The notes under the pieces: model-generated
The model's input: the letters and a program-made list of their open reading frames with translations, nothing else
Databases searched by the model: none
Told to the model about the DNA's origin: nothing
Made by a program: the position numbers and the translations under genes
Origin: JASLDZ01 sp965199975
GTDB lineage: Bacteria; Pseudomonadota; Alphaproteobacteria; Caulobacterales; Caulobacteraceae
Length of the DNA: 64,000 nt
Assembly: GCA_965199975.1 (NCBI GenBank)
Contig: OZ241340.1
Location: 2,294,001-2,358,000 of the forward strand
Direction of reading: 5' to 3'
In this document: positions 19,492 to 28,081 of the stretch, piece after piece
Layout: every line of letters begins with the position of its first letter
Position numbering within the stretch: the stretch's first letter is position 1

Positions 19492-22260
19492 TCACCCCAT
19501 CGCTTCGAGCCGCTTCAGCGCCGCCTGCAGCCGGGCGCGCGAGGCCTGCGCCTCCGCCAGCTTGGCGCGGGTCTCCTCCACCACCTCGGGCTTGGCGCGC
19601 GCCACGAAGTCGGCGTTGGCGAGCTTGCGCTCGGCGCGCTGAGCGTCCTCCGCCAGCATCCCCGCCTCCTTGCCGAGCCGCGCCCGCTCGGCCGCCACGT
19701 CGATCACGTCGGCGACCGGCATGGCGAAAGCGGCGCCCTCGATCACGAAAGGCGCAGCGCCCCGCGGGGCCGGCCCGAAGCGCAATTCGGAGACGCGCAG
19801 CACCGAGGCGATCAGAACGGCGTTGGCCTGCAGCGCGGCGCGCGCGTGCGGCTCCGCCTCGACCACCACCAGCGCGGGCTTGGCGCCGGGCGGCACGTTG
19901 AGCTCTGAGCGCAGGGAGCGCCCCCCCTCCACCGTGCGGATCGCGAGGTCGAGCGCGGCTTGCGCGTCGGCGTCGATCCAGGAGGCCGGCAGGTCGGGCC
20001 AGGGCGCGGTGATGAGCAGGCGCTCGCGCGGCGTGTCGCCCGCCGTCTGCGCCCACAGCTCCTCGGTGATGAAAGGCGAGACGGGGTGGAGCAGCTTCAG
20101 CGCCTGGTCGAGCGCCCAGGCGGCGACAGCCCGGGTCTCGTCGCGCGCGGACGCGTCCTCGCCGTTGAGCAACGGCTTGGCGAACTCGAGGTACCAGTCG
20201 CAGAACACGTTCCAGATGAAGCGATACAGCGCCTGCGCCGCCTCGTCGAAATGCGCGGCGTCGAGCGCGGCGGTCACCTCGGCGGAGGCCTTGACCACCT
20301 CGCCACGCATCCAGCGGTTCACGGGCTGGGTGACCCCCGCGGGGTCGAAGCCGGGGTCGCGTACGCAGCCGTTCATCTGGCAGAAGCGCGCCGCGTTCCA
20401 CAGCTTGGTGCCGAAGTTGCGGTAGCCCTCGATGCGCGACTTCGACAGCTTGATGTCGCGCGTGCCCGACAGGATCGCCAGCGAGAACCTGAGCGCATCG
20501 GCTCCAAGGGCGTCGACGATCTCCAGGGGATCGATGACGTTGCCCTTGGACTTGGACATCTTCGCCCCCTTCTCGTCACGCACCAGCCCGTGCATGACGA
20601 CGCGGCGGAACGGCACGTCCTCCATGAAGTGCAGCCCCATCATCATCATCCGCGCCACCCAGAAGAAGATGATGTCGAAGCCGGTGACGAGTGTGGCGGT
20701 GGGGTAGAAGCGCTTGAGGTCGTCGGTGGCATCCGGCCAGCCGAGCGTCGAGAAGGGCCACAGGGCGGAGGAGAACCAGGTGTCGAGCACGTCCTGGTCA
20801 CGATTGAGCGTTACCTTTGTAAAGCCTGAGAGGCTCCGCGTGTGCGACCGCACCATATCGTCAAATGAAATGTCGACCTCACCTCCGTAGTAAATCTTCG
20901 CGAGGGTCAGCGCTTCAGCTTCTGTCTCCGCAACAAAGACTTCTTGCTTGCCAGGGTCAGCTTGGTCATCGAGCGAGGGGCCGTACCAAGCCGGGATGCG
21001 GTGGCCCCACCAGAGCTGGCGCGAGACGCACCAGGGCTCGATGTTGCGCATCCATTCGAAGTAGGTTCTCGACCAGTTCGCCGGCTCGAACTGGGTACGC
21101 CCCTCCTCCACCGCGGCGATGGCGGGCTTGGCGAGGGTGGCGGCGTCCACGTACCACTGGTCGGTGAGGAAGGGCTCGATCACCACGCCCGAGCGGTCGC
21201 CGTAGGGCTTGGCGATCATCCGGTCTTCGGCCCCCTTGAACAGGCCGAGCTCTTCGATCTCGGCCAGCACCATCTTGCGCGCGGCATAGCGATCGACGCC
21301 CAGGTAACGCTCGGGGATCGGCCCGGCCATGCGCGCCTGCGCGTCCATGATCGAGATCAGCGACAGGTCGTGGCGGCGCGCCACCTGATAGTCGTTGAAA
21401 TCATGCGCGCCGGTGATCTTCACCGCGCCCGAGCCCTTCTCCGGATCGGGATATTCGTCGGCGATGATGGGGATCAGCCGGTCGGCGATGGGCAGGCGGA
21501 CCATGCGCCCCACGAACTTCGCGTAGCGCGCATCGTCGGGATGCACCGCCACCGCGCCATCGCCCAGCATGGTCTCGGGGCGCGTGGTGGCGATGACGAT
21601 CTCGCCCACGCCGTCGATCGGCTCGCCCTCCAGCGGATAGCTGAAGGACCACATCTGGCCGCTCTCCTCGCGCGTCTCGACCTCCAGGTCGCTGATCGCC
21701 GTCTGCAGCGCCGGGTCCCAGTTCACCAGCCGCTTGTCGCGATACAGCAGCCCCTCGCGGTGCAACTGCACGAACACCTTGCGCACCGCCGCCGACAGCC
21801 CCTCGTCCAGGGTGAAGCGCTCGCGCGACCAGTCGCAGCTGGCCCCCAGCCGGCGCAGCTGGCTTGTGATCGTCCCTCCCGATTGCGCCTTCCACGCCCA
21901 CACGCGCTCGACAAACGCCGCGCGCCCCATGTCGCGGCGGCCGATGTTCCCCTCGGCGGCGAGCTGGCGCTCCACCACCATCTGGGTGGCGATGCCGGCG
22001 TGGTCCGTCCCCGGCAGCCACAGCACCGCGTCGCCCCGCATGCGGTGATAGCGGGCCAGCACGTCCTGCATGGTCGAGTCGAGCGCGTGGCCCAGGTGCA
22101 GCGAGCCCGTCACGTTGGGCGGCGGGATCACCATGCAGAAGGGTTGGGCCTGCGGGTCGCGCGCCAGCGCCGCCTCCGGCGCGAAGGCGCCCGACGCCTC
22201 CCACGCGGCGTAGAGGCGCGCCTCGTCGGCGGCCGGGTCGAAGGTCTTGGGCAGGGTCAT
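19492..22260 (-). CDS. valS: Valyl-tRNA synthetase
   Basis: A 922-residue class I synthetase. It shows the HIGH signature PPPNVTGSLHLGHA, the editing domain, DTWFSSALWPFSTLGWP and KMSKS (GAKMSKSKGNVID), and it ends with the tRNA-binding coiled coil. A segment just before DTWFSS (roughly 20815-20945) is longer than in E. coli ValRS and clearly poorer in GC than the rest of the gene. It follows popZ on the same strand after 105 bases, as in Caulobacter. Confidence 0.98.
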   Translation of the reverse strand: MTLPKTFDPAADEARLYAAWEASGAFAPEAALARDPQAQPFCMVIPPPNVTGSLHLGHALDSTMQDVLARYHRMRGDAVLWLPGTDHAGIATQMVVERQLAAEGNIGRRDMGRAAFVERVWAWKAQSGGTITSQLRRLGASCDWSRERFTLDEGLSAAVRKVFVQLHREGLLYRDKRLVNWDPALQTAISDLEVETREESGQMWSFSYPLEGEPIDGVGEIVIATTRPETMLGDGAVAVHPDDARYAKFVGRMVRLPIADRLIPIIADEYPDPEKGSGAVKITGAHDFNDYQVARRHDLSLISIMDAQARMAGPIPERYLGVDRYAARKMVLAEIEELGLFKGAEDRMIAKPYGDRSGVVIEPFLTDQWYVDAATLAKPAIAAVEEGRTQFEPANWSRTYFEWMRNIEPWCVSRQLWWGHRIPAWYGPSLDDQADPGKQEVFVAETEAEALTLAKIYYGGEVDISFDDMVRSHTRSLSGFTKVTLNRDQDVLDTWFSSALWPFSTLGWPDATDDLKRFYPTATLVTGFDIIFFWVARMMMMGLHFMEDVPFRRVVMHGLVRDEKGAKMSKSKGNVIDPLEIVDALGADALRFSLAILSGTRDIKLSKSRIEGYRNFGTKLWNAARFCQMNGCVRDPGFDPAGVTQPVNRWMRGEVVKASAEVTAALDAAHFDEAAQALYRFIWNVFCDWYLEFAKPLLNGEDASARDETRAVAAWALDQALKLLHPVSPFITEELWAQTAGDTPRERLLITAPWPDLPASWIDADAQAALDLAIRTVEGGRSLRSELNVPPGAKPALVVVEAEPHARAALQANAVLIASVLRVSELRFGPAPRGAAPFVIEGAAFAMPVADVIDVAAERARLGKEAGMLAEDAQRAERKLANADFVARAKPEVVEETRAKLAEAQASRARLQAALKRLEAMG

Positions 22261-22365
22261 GGGTAAGGTCTTGAACGAGGAACGGCGCGGGAGGGTCAGC
22301 CCCCGCGCCGGTCCTTAGCAGCTTGTCGCCGCCGGGCGGGAGGCGCCCGGCTCAGGCGGGCGAGG

Positions 22366-22923
22366 TCAGTACCGACCGCCGCCGCGCGACACGCGCTCCA
22401 CCTCGGCCTGCACCCGCGCCTCGACGATCTGCGGCAGGTTCTGATCGAGCCACTCCTTGAGCATGGGGCGCAGCAGTTCGCGCACCACGTCCTCCAGAGA
22501 GCGACCGGCGGACGGCATGGCCAGCGACTGCGCCAGAGCGCCGAAGTGCGAGGCGGCGGTGGAGGCGGCCTGCTCGCCCACCAACGGCTCGTCTCGGCGC
22601 GGCGCAGCGGCGGGCGGCGTGGATGCGACCATGGCGGCCGGCGCCTCATAGGGAGGCGATTCGGGCGCGGCGCGCGCGCTCACGTCCAGGTCGCCCAGCT
22701 CCTGCAGGCTCGCATAGGGCTCGGCGTGCGCGGGGGGCGGCGCGTGCGCCTCCGGCTCGACCTTGTGGGTGAGCTCCAGCACGTCGTCGGCGGTGTCCGG
22801 CGCGGACGCGCCTTCTGCAGCGCCGGCCTCGGTGGAGGCGGGCGCGTCGTCCTCGGAGATGATCCGGCGGATCGAGGCCAGGATCTCCTCCATCGTCGGT
22901 TCCTGGGCGGGGGCGTCGGACAT
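22366..22923 (-). CDS. popZ: Polar organizing protein PopZ (DUF2497)
   Basis: A 185-residue scaffold that forms the polar microdomain anchoring the ParB-parS centromere and cell-cycle kinases. The N-terminal helix MEEILASIRRIISEDD is the family signature. An acidic Pro-rich linker follows (about 25-115), then C-terminal oligomerisation helices with LEDVVRELLRPMLKEWLDQN. The ATG at 22923 starts MSDAPAQEP. Its place upstream of valS matches Caulobacter. An open extension to 23292 is not coding-like. Confidence 0.92.
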   Translation of the reverse strand: MSDAPAQEPTMEEILASIRRIISEDDAPASTEAGAAEGASAPDTADDVLELTHKVEPEAHAPPPAHAEPYASLQELGDLDVSARAAPESPPYEAPAAMVASTPPAAAPRRDEPLVGEQAASTAASHFGALAQSLAMPSAGRSLEDVVRELLRPMLKEWLDQNLPQIVEARVQAEVERVSRGGGRY

Positions 22924-23229
22924 GGGGCGTGATCCGCAGGGCTGTTGGTGGAGGAGACGCGAGGCTGAACGGGCCACGACCCTAAGCCGCGTCGAGCGTC
23001 GCCGCAATTCGCCTGTGAGGCGATCCGGGCGCGACATCTCCCCTCGCCCGCACCCCCCGGGCCACGCCCGCCCTGTGGCGTCGGGGCCGCTCGCCGACGC
23101 GCAGGACACCCCCAATGCCGGCGGGGCGATCCCAGGCTCCACAACCGATCGCGGCCGTGCGGCGGCTGAGTTGTCCGCACCTTTCCGCGCGGGGCGATAC
23201 TGGCTCTCCCTATCCGCCCGCAGCTCGCC
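22924..23229. other. Intergenic region upstream of popZ
   Basis: 306 bases between the divergent popZ and the broken gene at 23230. It must hold the popZ promoter, but I see no clear CtrA full site (TTAA-N7-TTAA) or other recognisable operator. Confidence 0.5.
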
Positions 23230-23829
23230 ATGCCCTTCAACGATCGCGACGCCGCGCCCTCTCCCCCACAGGCGCCCCCTCGCGCAGGCCACACCAACCT
23301 GCCCGCCGACGAGCCCGTCTGGGCCTCGGCGCGCCGCCTATATAAAGGAAGGCCTGTCGTGCCCCGTGGTGGCGGAGTGCCACAGCCTGCACGTGCGCAC
23401 CGTGCAGCACCATGCCGCCAACGAGGACTGGCCCACCCTGCGTGCCCAACACGGCGCCGCCGGCGCGAGGTGGCCTGGGCCGACGCAGTCGACGATCACG
23501 GCGCCGCCTTCGTCGAGACCATGCTTGTGGATCGGCTCGCCGCCCTCCTCGTCCATCCCAGCGGCGAAGCCCTGGTGCGCGAGGCCGCCCACCTCGCCGC
23601 CGAGGCCGTGGCCGAGCGACGCCTGCAGGAGACGCTGCTGTGGCTGCGCGCCGTGCGCGAGGCCGAGCGGGTGAGCGGGCGCATCGACTGGGCGCCGGCC
23701 GGCCGCGACCGGGTCGACGCCTTCCGCGCCACCTACCTGCACGGCCTAGTCGCCGAGCTGGAGCGCTCCGCGGCCGCGGAAGACGAGCCGGAGCCTGCGG
23801 ACGGAGGCGGCGACCGGGACGCCTCCTTT
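23230..23829 (+). pseudogene. Hypothetical gene interrupted by two compensating frameshifts
   Basis: The frame opening at ATG 23230 looks coding up to ASARRL (about 23338) and again from REVAWADAVDDHG (about 23465) to the end. Between these points it turns Arg/Pro-rich, while the next frame reads YIKEGLSCPVVAECHSLHV followed by RTVQHHAANEDWPTLRAQHG, a sensible HTH-like segment. A one-base gain near 23338 and a one-base loss near 23460 would reconcile them. Either the gene is decayed or the assembly has two errors. The HTH-like segment resembles that of the gene at 29223. It lies 81 bases upstream of lepA. Function unknown. Confidence 0.6.
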
Positions 23830-23909
23830 GCACCTTGTCGCCTGGATCGCGCGAAGTGACAGGCCGGGCGCGGGGTGCGGGCCGCGCGCACCGATGCTAG
23901 ATCGCGCCC

Positions 23910-25715
23910 ATGCCCGTCGACCCGTCCCGCATCCGAAATTTTTCCATCGTCGCACACATAGACCACGGCAAGTCCACGCTGTCGGATCGCTTGATCCAGC
24001 AGACGGGCGGGCTGTCTGTGCGGGAGATGAAGGAACAGGTTTTGGATTCGATGGAGATCGAACGCGAGCGCGGGATCACCATCAAGGCGCAGACCGTGCG
24101 GCTCGACTACCGCGCGGCCGACGGGCTCGACTATGTGCTGAACCTGATCGACACGCCCGGCCACGTGGACTTCGCCTACGAGGTCTCGCGCAGCCTCGCC
24201 GCCTGCGAGGGCAGCCTGCTCGTGGTCGACGCCTCCCAGGGCGTGGAGGCGCAGACGCTGGCCAACGTCTACCAGGCCATCGAGGTCAACCACGAGATCG
24301 TGCCCGTGCTCAACAAGGTCGACCTCCCCGCCGCCGACGTCGACCGCGTCAAGGCGCAGATCGAGGAGGTGATCGGCATCGACGCGTCGGACGCCGTGCT
24401 GGCCAGCGCCAAGACGGGCCTTGGCATCGCCGAGACGCTGGAGGCCATCGTCACCCGCCTCCCCGCCCCCAAGGGCGACCGCGCCGCCCCCCTCAAGGCG
24501 CTCCTCGTCGACGCTTGGTACGACGCCTACCTGGGCGTGGTCGTGCTCGTCCGCGTGTTCGACGGCGAGCTCAAGGCCGGCCAGCAGGTGCGCCTGATGA
24601 ACACCCACGCCACCCACCGCGTGGAGAAGGTCGGCGTCTTCCGCCCCAAGGCCACCGAGGTCGCAAGCCTGGGCCCCGGCGAGATCGGCTACTTCACCGC
24701 CGCCATCAAGGAGGTGGCCGACGCCGCGGTGGGCGACACCCTGACCGACGAGCGCCGCCCCACCGCCACCGCCCTCACCGGCTTCAAGGAGGTGCAGCCC
24801 GTCGTCTTCTGCGGCCTCTTCCCCACCGACGCCGCCAACTTCGAGGACCTGCGCGCCGCCGTCGGCCGCCTGCGCCTCAACGACGCCAGCTTCACCTGGG
24901 AGATGGAGACCTCGGCCGCGCTGGGCTTCGGCTTCCGCTGCGGCTTCCTGGGCCTGCTGCACCTGGAGATCATCCAGGAGCGCCTCTCCCGCGAGTTCGA
25001 CCTCGACCTGATCGCCACCGCCCCCAGCGTCGTCTACACCCTCAAGCTGCGCGACGGCACGACGGTGGACCTGCACAACCCCGCCGACATGCCCGACCCC
25101 ATGGCCATCGAGGAGATCCTCGAGCCCTGGATCCGCGCCACCATCTTCACCCCCGACGACTACCTGGGCGGCGTCATCAAGCTCTGCCAGGACCGCCGCG
25201 GCGTGCAGCGCGAGCTCAGCTACGTCGGCAGCCGCGCCATGGTGGTCTACGACCTGCCGCTCAACGAGGTGGTGTTCGACTTCTACGACCGGCTGAAGTC
25301 GATCTCCAAGGGCTACGCCTCCTTCGACTACGCCATCGAGGACTACCGCCCCGGCGACCTGGTCAAGATGAACATCCTGGTCAACGCCGAGCCGGTGGAC
25401 GCGCTCTCCATGCTGGTCCACCGCGACCGCGCCGAGAGCCGGGGCCGCGGCATGGTGGAGAAGATGAAGGAGCTGATCCCGCCCCACATGTTCGTCATCC
25501 CCCTGCAGGCCGCCATCGGCGGCCGCATCATCGCCCGCGAGACCGTCCGCGCCCTGCGCAAGGACGTCACCGCCAAGTGCTACGGCGGGGATGCGTCACG
25601 CAAGCGCAAGCTCCTCGACAAGCAGAAGGAGGGCAAGAAGCGCATGCGCCAGTTCGGCAAGGTGGAGATCCCGCAGGAGGCCTTCATCGCCGCGCTGAAG
25701 ATGGATGCGGACTAG
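23910..25715 (+). CDS. lepA: Elongation factor 4 (LepA back-translocase)
   Basis: A 601-residue ribosome-associated GTPase. G motifs: AHIDHGKST, DTPGHVDF, NKVDLP. The LepA-specific C-terminal domain includes LVKMNILVNAEPVDALS and the KCYGGDASRKRKLL segment. The last 194 bp (25522-25715) are duplicated downstream at 26544-26737 with 13 mismatches, suggesting that a cassette has been inserted at the 3' end of this gene. Confidence 0.98.
   Translation: MPVDPSRIRNFSIVAHIDHGKSTLSDRLIQQTGGLSVREMKEQVLDSMEIERERGITIKAQTVRLDYRAADGLDYVLNLIDTPGHVDFAYEVSRSLAACEGSLLVVDASQGVEAQTLANVYQAIEVNHEIVPVLNKVDLPAADVDRVKAQIEEVIGIDASDAVLASAKTGLGIAETLEAIVTRLPAPKGDRAAPLKALLVDAWYDAYLGVVVLVRVFDGELKAGQQVRLMNTHATHRVEKVGVFRPKATEVASLGPGEIGYFTAAIKEVADAAVGDTLTDERRPTATALTGFKEVQPVVFCGLFPTDAANFEDLRAAVGRLRLNDASFTWEMETSAALGFGFRCGFLGLLHLEIIQERLSREFDLDLIATAPSVVYTLKLRDGTTVDLHNPADMPDPMAIEEILEPWIRATIFTPDDYLGGVIKLCQDRRGVQRELSYVGSRAMVVYDLPLNEVVFDFYDRLKSISKGYASFDYAIEDYRPGDLVKMNILVNAEPVDALSMLVHRDRAESRGRGMVEKMKELIPPHMFVIPLQAAIGGRIIARETVRALRKDVTAKCYGGDASRKRKLLDKQKEGKKRMRQFGKVEIPQEAFIAALKMDAD
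25522..25715 (+). repeat. Direct repeat, proximal copy (3' end of lepA)
   Basis: 194 bp forming the lepA C-terminus from RIIARETV to the stop. It aligns without gaps to 26544-26737. I count 13 mismatches (about 93% identity), ten of them synonymous. This copy keeps the family-typical Cys in KCYGGD and Ser in ASRKRK. Confidence 0.95.
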
Positions 25716-25733
25716 CCCTCTCCCTCCCGCTCA

Positions 25734-25751
25734 TCCCCGCGGAAGCGGGGA
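25734..25751. repeat. Short palindromic intergenic repeat, copy 3
   Basis: A 7-bp stem TCCCCGC/GCGGGGA with loop GGAA, followed by CCCAGG, 18 bases after the lepA stop. Same hairpin family as 6323 and 33238; it may end lepA transcription. Confidence 0.65.
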
Positions 25752-25839
25752 CCCAGGCTTTGGCCGCGAGCGGGACGATCGAACGTGCAGTCGCGCGTGT
25801 GCATTCCCCGCAAGCGCGAACTCTCCCATCGCCTCAGCC

Positions 25840-26073
25840 ATGACGCGCCTCCCTATCCCCGCTGACTCGATCCTCGACGGCTTCGATCCCCTCGGCTTCA
25901 TCGCCGGCGAACGCCGCTGGCGCAGCCACGGCGGGAAGCGGCTCTACACCTGGGACGCGCTGCACGGAGAGGTCGAGGTGTTCGACTCCCGCGGCCGCCA
26001 CCTCGGCGCAATCGACCCGATCACCGGCGCCGTGCTAAAGGAGGCCGTGCGCGGCCGTCGCATCGAGGTGTAA
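25840..26073 (+). CDS. Stand-alone colicin E3-type cytotoxic RNase domain (putative toxin)
   Basis: 77 residues that look like an isolated catalytic domain of colicin E3, the 16S rRNA-cleaving nuclease. The segment KRLYTWDALHGEVEVFD followed by GRHLGAIDPITG matches the family pattern. D39, H42 and E46 have the same spacing as the E3 catalytic Asp, His and Glu. No translocation or receptor-binding domain is present, so it would act inside its own cell or be a remnant of a larger toxin. The downstream gene starts on the very next base, as expected for a toxin-antitoxin pair. No strong RBS is seen. Toxic activity is inference. Confidence 0.75.
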   Translation: MTRLPIPADSILDGFDPLGFIAGERRWRSHGGKRLYTWDALHGEVEVFDSRGRHLGAIDPITGAVLKEAVRGRRIEV

Positions 26074-26295
26074 GTGGCGACCTTCCTGGAACAGGCGAGA
26101 GCCGGCGCGGTCGGCCCCGACGACATCGAAGCCTTCGTCGCGCACTGGCACGACGGCGAGGATGAAGGCGCCCTGCGCGATGTCCTCGGCTTCACGGCGG
26201 AAGAGTACGCCCGCTGGCTCCGCGACCCGGCCGCCCTGCAGGAGATCATCGGCCCCGCCCACGACCTGCAGCCGCGGCGCAGGGCCGCCGTCTAA
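26074..26295 (+). CDS. Putative antitoxin/immunity protein for the E3-type toxin
   Basis: 73 residues, GTG start directly abutting the toxin stop (TAA GTG). The sequence is acidic, with FVAHWHDGEDEGALRDVLGF and TAEEYARWLRDPAALQEII. A segment of the type LxEFLGMTxEEYxxWxxDPxxL is common in small presumed antitoxins beside various toxins. No known fold from classical ImmE3 is recognised. The role as partner is inferred from position and charge. Confidence 0.65.
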   Translation: MATFLEQARAGAVGPDDIEAFVAHWHDGEDEGALRDVLGFTAEEYARWLRDPAALQEIIGPAHDLQPRRRAAV

Positions 26296-26316
26296 ATTGC
26301 GGAGCCACGCGCCGGC

Positions 26317-26541
26317 ATGCCCGACACCACCTACGATCCGGAGGCTGACGCGCTCTACATCCACCTGGGCTCGACCAAACCCGTGGAGGCCGAGGAGGTC
26401 GCCCCCAACGTCATGCTCGACTTCGACGCCGAAGGTCGCGTCGTCGGCGTCGAGGTGCTCACCGCCTCCAAGGTGCTGGCCCCCGGCGACTGGACGCACG
26501 CTCGCCTACCCGGCCCGGCGCACGTCATCGCGGCGGAGTAG
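26317..26541 (+). CDS. DUF2283 family protein
   Basis: 74 residues with the family pattern TYDPEADALYIHLG, then VMLDFDAEGRVVGVEVLTASK. DUF2283 proteins are small and often sit next to toxin-like genes (for example DUF4258), where they are thought to be antitoxins. It starts 21 bases after the putative antitoxin, so the three genes likely form one transcript. It ends two bases before the duplicated lepA tail. Confidence 0.75.
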   Translation: MPDTTYDPEADALYIHLGSTKPVEAEEVAPNVMLDFDAEGRVVGVEVLTASKVLAPGDWTHARLPGPAHVIAAE

Positions 26542-26543
26542 CC

Positions 26544-26737
26544 GCCGCATCATCGCCCGCGAGACCGTGCGCGCGCTGCGGAAGGACGTCACCGCCAAGC
26601 GCTACGGCGGCGACGCCTTCCGCAAGCGCAAGCTCCTGGACAAGCAGAAGGAGGGCAAGAAGCGCATGCGCCAGTTCGGCAAAGTGGAGATCCCGCAGGA
26701 GGCCTTCATCGCCGCGCTGAAGATGGACGCGGATTAG
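26544..26737 (+). pseudogene. Duplicated 3' end of lepA (distal direct repeat)
   Basis: Encodes the last 63 codons of lepA plus stop, with no start or RBS of its own and out of frame with the preceding gene. Compared with 25522-25715 there are 13 mismatches and no gaps. Two codons change sense: Cys to Arg in KRYGGD and Ser to Phe in AFRKRK, both at positions where the proximal copy looks more canonical. Mostly third-position divergence suggests a copy from a related strain rather than a fresh tandem duplication. Confidence 0.95.
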
Positions 26738-26978
26738 TGGAACTAGAGCAGAGTTGAAATTACTTTTCTTAGCTTCTCGGCACTTAGGTGAGGGCAGGCC
26801 ATCGGCCGATTAGATCTGAAATAGACTTAGCGGAACGCCAGGCGCAAATTACAATTGAGTGGCGCGTAGAGGGAGCGGGCTTCCATCGTAAGTTGTAGAT
26901 TCATGCTCGACAAACCGGCGCGCGAGACGCAATATCTAAGGCGGGCAAGAGCTCGTTGCGGCGAAAAGCGTTGGTAAG

Positions 26979-28070
26979 ATGAACCTGTCTAGGTTTTTGT
27001 ACTTTGCGAATATTTTAATCGAAGCAAACCAGAAGCATGGCATCACTGAGGCGTTCCAATCCGTTATCAAGGCGGCTATGCAATGGCAGGCGTCTCCCAG
27101 TACCCCCAACTACAACAATGCCTTGAACGGCGCTCGAACGAATCTTCGTGATAAGCTGAAGAACATGGATGATCAACTGAGTACTCCCGATGGCAGGGAG
27201 GCCGTAGCAGCTCTCGCTGCGGGTCCCTGGACTACAGGACTGCAAAATGAAATTGTTCAGATCTTTCGACACAACAAGGATGTTGCCTCAACAGCAACGA
27301 CGCGAGTGGGGGAATTATTTGCCGAACGGCAAAAATACTTCGGCACACTTGAAGGCTCTAAAAAATTATTGAACGAAATGAGCGTCAAAGCAGACACCCC
27401 TAAAAGCGGCACCGCCGACATCGGGCTCACACTACCGCGCCCCCTGTTCGCTAATAGTCCTAAGGGTCTTGGTATTGAGTTAAAAAATATTGATTTTGTC
27501 CTCCGCACTATCTCAGAAGTTTACCTTGGGCATGTAGAAGAAGTAGAAGTCGGTAGCATTAGCACGAGCGATCCGTTATTTTTCTTTCATACGCACGCTG
27601 CCTTGGCTCACCACGTGATTAAATCGTTTGAATTTGCAATACATGCCTTCAATGACATGTTTCAGGTGCGGCGAGCTCTCCAAAATCTACTAAGCTTAAT
27701 GCCGGACGCTGATCTGAAAGATGCAAAGGCGAAAAGCGATCAGAAGCTACAAGAAGTCGTCCAAGCCCACGCCAAAGACGAAGTGGCAGAAAACTCTCCA
27801 AAGGCTGATGCCGGCAGGAAAATGGAACTGCAGACCTCATTAGCACACTCTCTCACAATTCTAGTAGAGTATGTTGAGTCTGGCGTCACCGTTCAGCTTA
27901 GGATTGGGCATCAAGACGGTGCCAAGCCAGAAACCGTAAAAAGACTTGCTGAGCTGCAAAGCGACTATGAGAGACTGGAATTTCCAAAAGTCTCTTTGGA
28001 TGTGCCCGTCCTAAGAATTTCTCATTCCGATCCGCCCTCTGAAGATGACGGAGCAGCTCCACCGAGCTAA
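26979..28070 (+). CDS. AT-rich hypothetical protein, probably horizontally acquired
   Basis: A 363-residue soluble protein with no signal peptide or membrane helix. It is largely helical and charged, with a possible coiled coil around residues 230-300 (LKDAKAKSDQKLQEVVQAHAK) and a disordered acidic tail. Base composition is far below its neighbours; one 60-base line counted by eye is 42% GC. Codons such as AAA, ATT and TTA are frequent. No family recognised. Upstream, 26738-26978 is AT-rich and non-coding. The position beside a toxin cassette hints at a defence or mobile role, without direct evidence. Confidence 0.7.
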   Translation: MNLSRFLYFANILIEANQKHGITEAFQSVIKAAMQWQASPSTPNYNNALNGARTNLRDKLKNMDDQLSTPDGREAVAALAAGPWTTGLQNEIVQIFRHNKDVASTATTRVGELFAERQKYFGTLEGSKKLLNEMSVKADTPKSGTADIGLTLPRPLFANSPKGLGIELKNIDFVLRTISEVYLGHVEEVEVGSISTSDPLFFFHTHAALAHHVIKSFEFAIHAFNDMFQVRRALQNLLSLMPDADLKDAKAKSDQKLQEVVQAHAKDEVAENSPKADAGRKMELQTSLAHSLTILVEYVESGVTVQLRIGHQDGAKPETVKRLAELQSDYERLEFPKVSLDVPVLRISHSDPPSEDDGAAPPS

Positions 28071-28081
28071 CGGGAACACCC

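Larger units (their letters stand above)
25716..28070. mobile_element. Putative genomic island at the lepA 3' end
   Basis: Accessory segment directly after the lepA stop. It comprises a toxin/antitoxin-like cassette (25840-26541), a diverged duplicate of the lepA tail (26544-26737), and an AT-rich region with one gene (26979-28070). No integrase, transposase or terminal inverted repeat is visible. Boundaries are inferred from the direct repeat and the GC change; homologous recombination through the lepA tail is one possible route. Confidence 0.5.

Noticed and set aside
23733..25487. 584-codon minus-strand frame opposite lepA
   Set aside because: Pure antisense shadow of lepA.
26162..26737. 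Open frame joining the antitoxin region to the duplicated lepA tail
   Set aside because: It runs in the wrong frame for the putative antitoxin and DUF2283 genes, which are coding in other frames; the join is chance.
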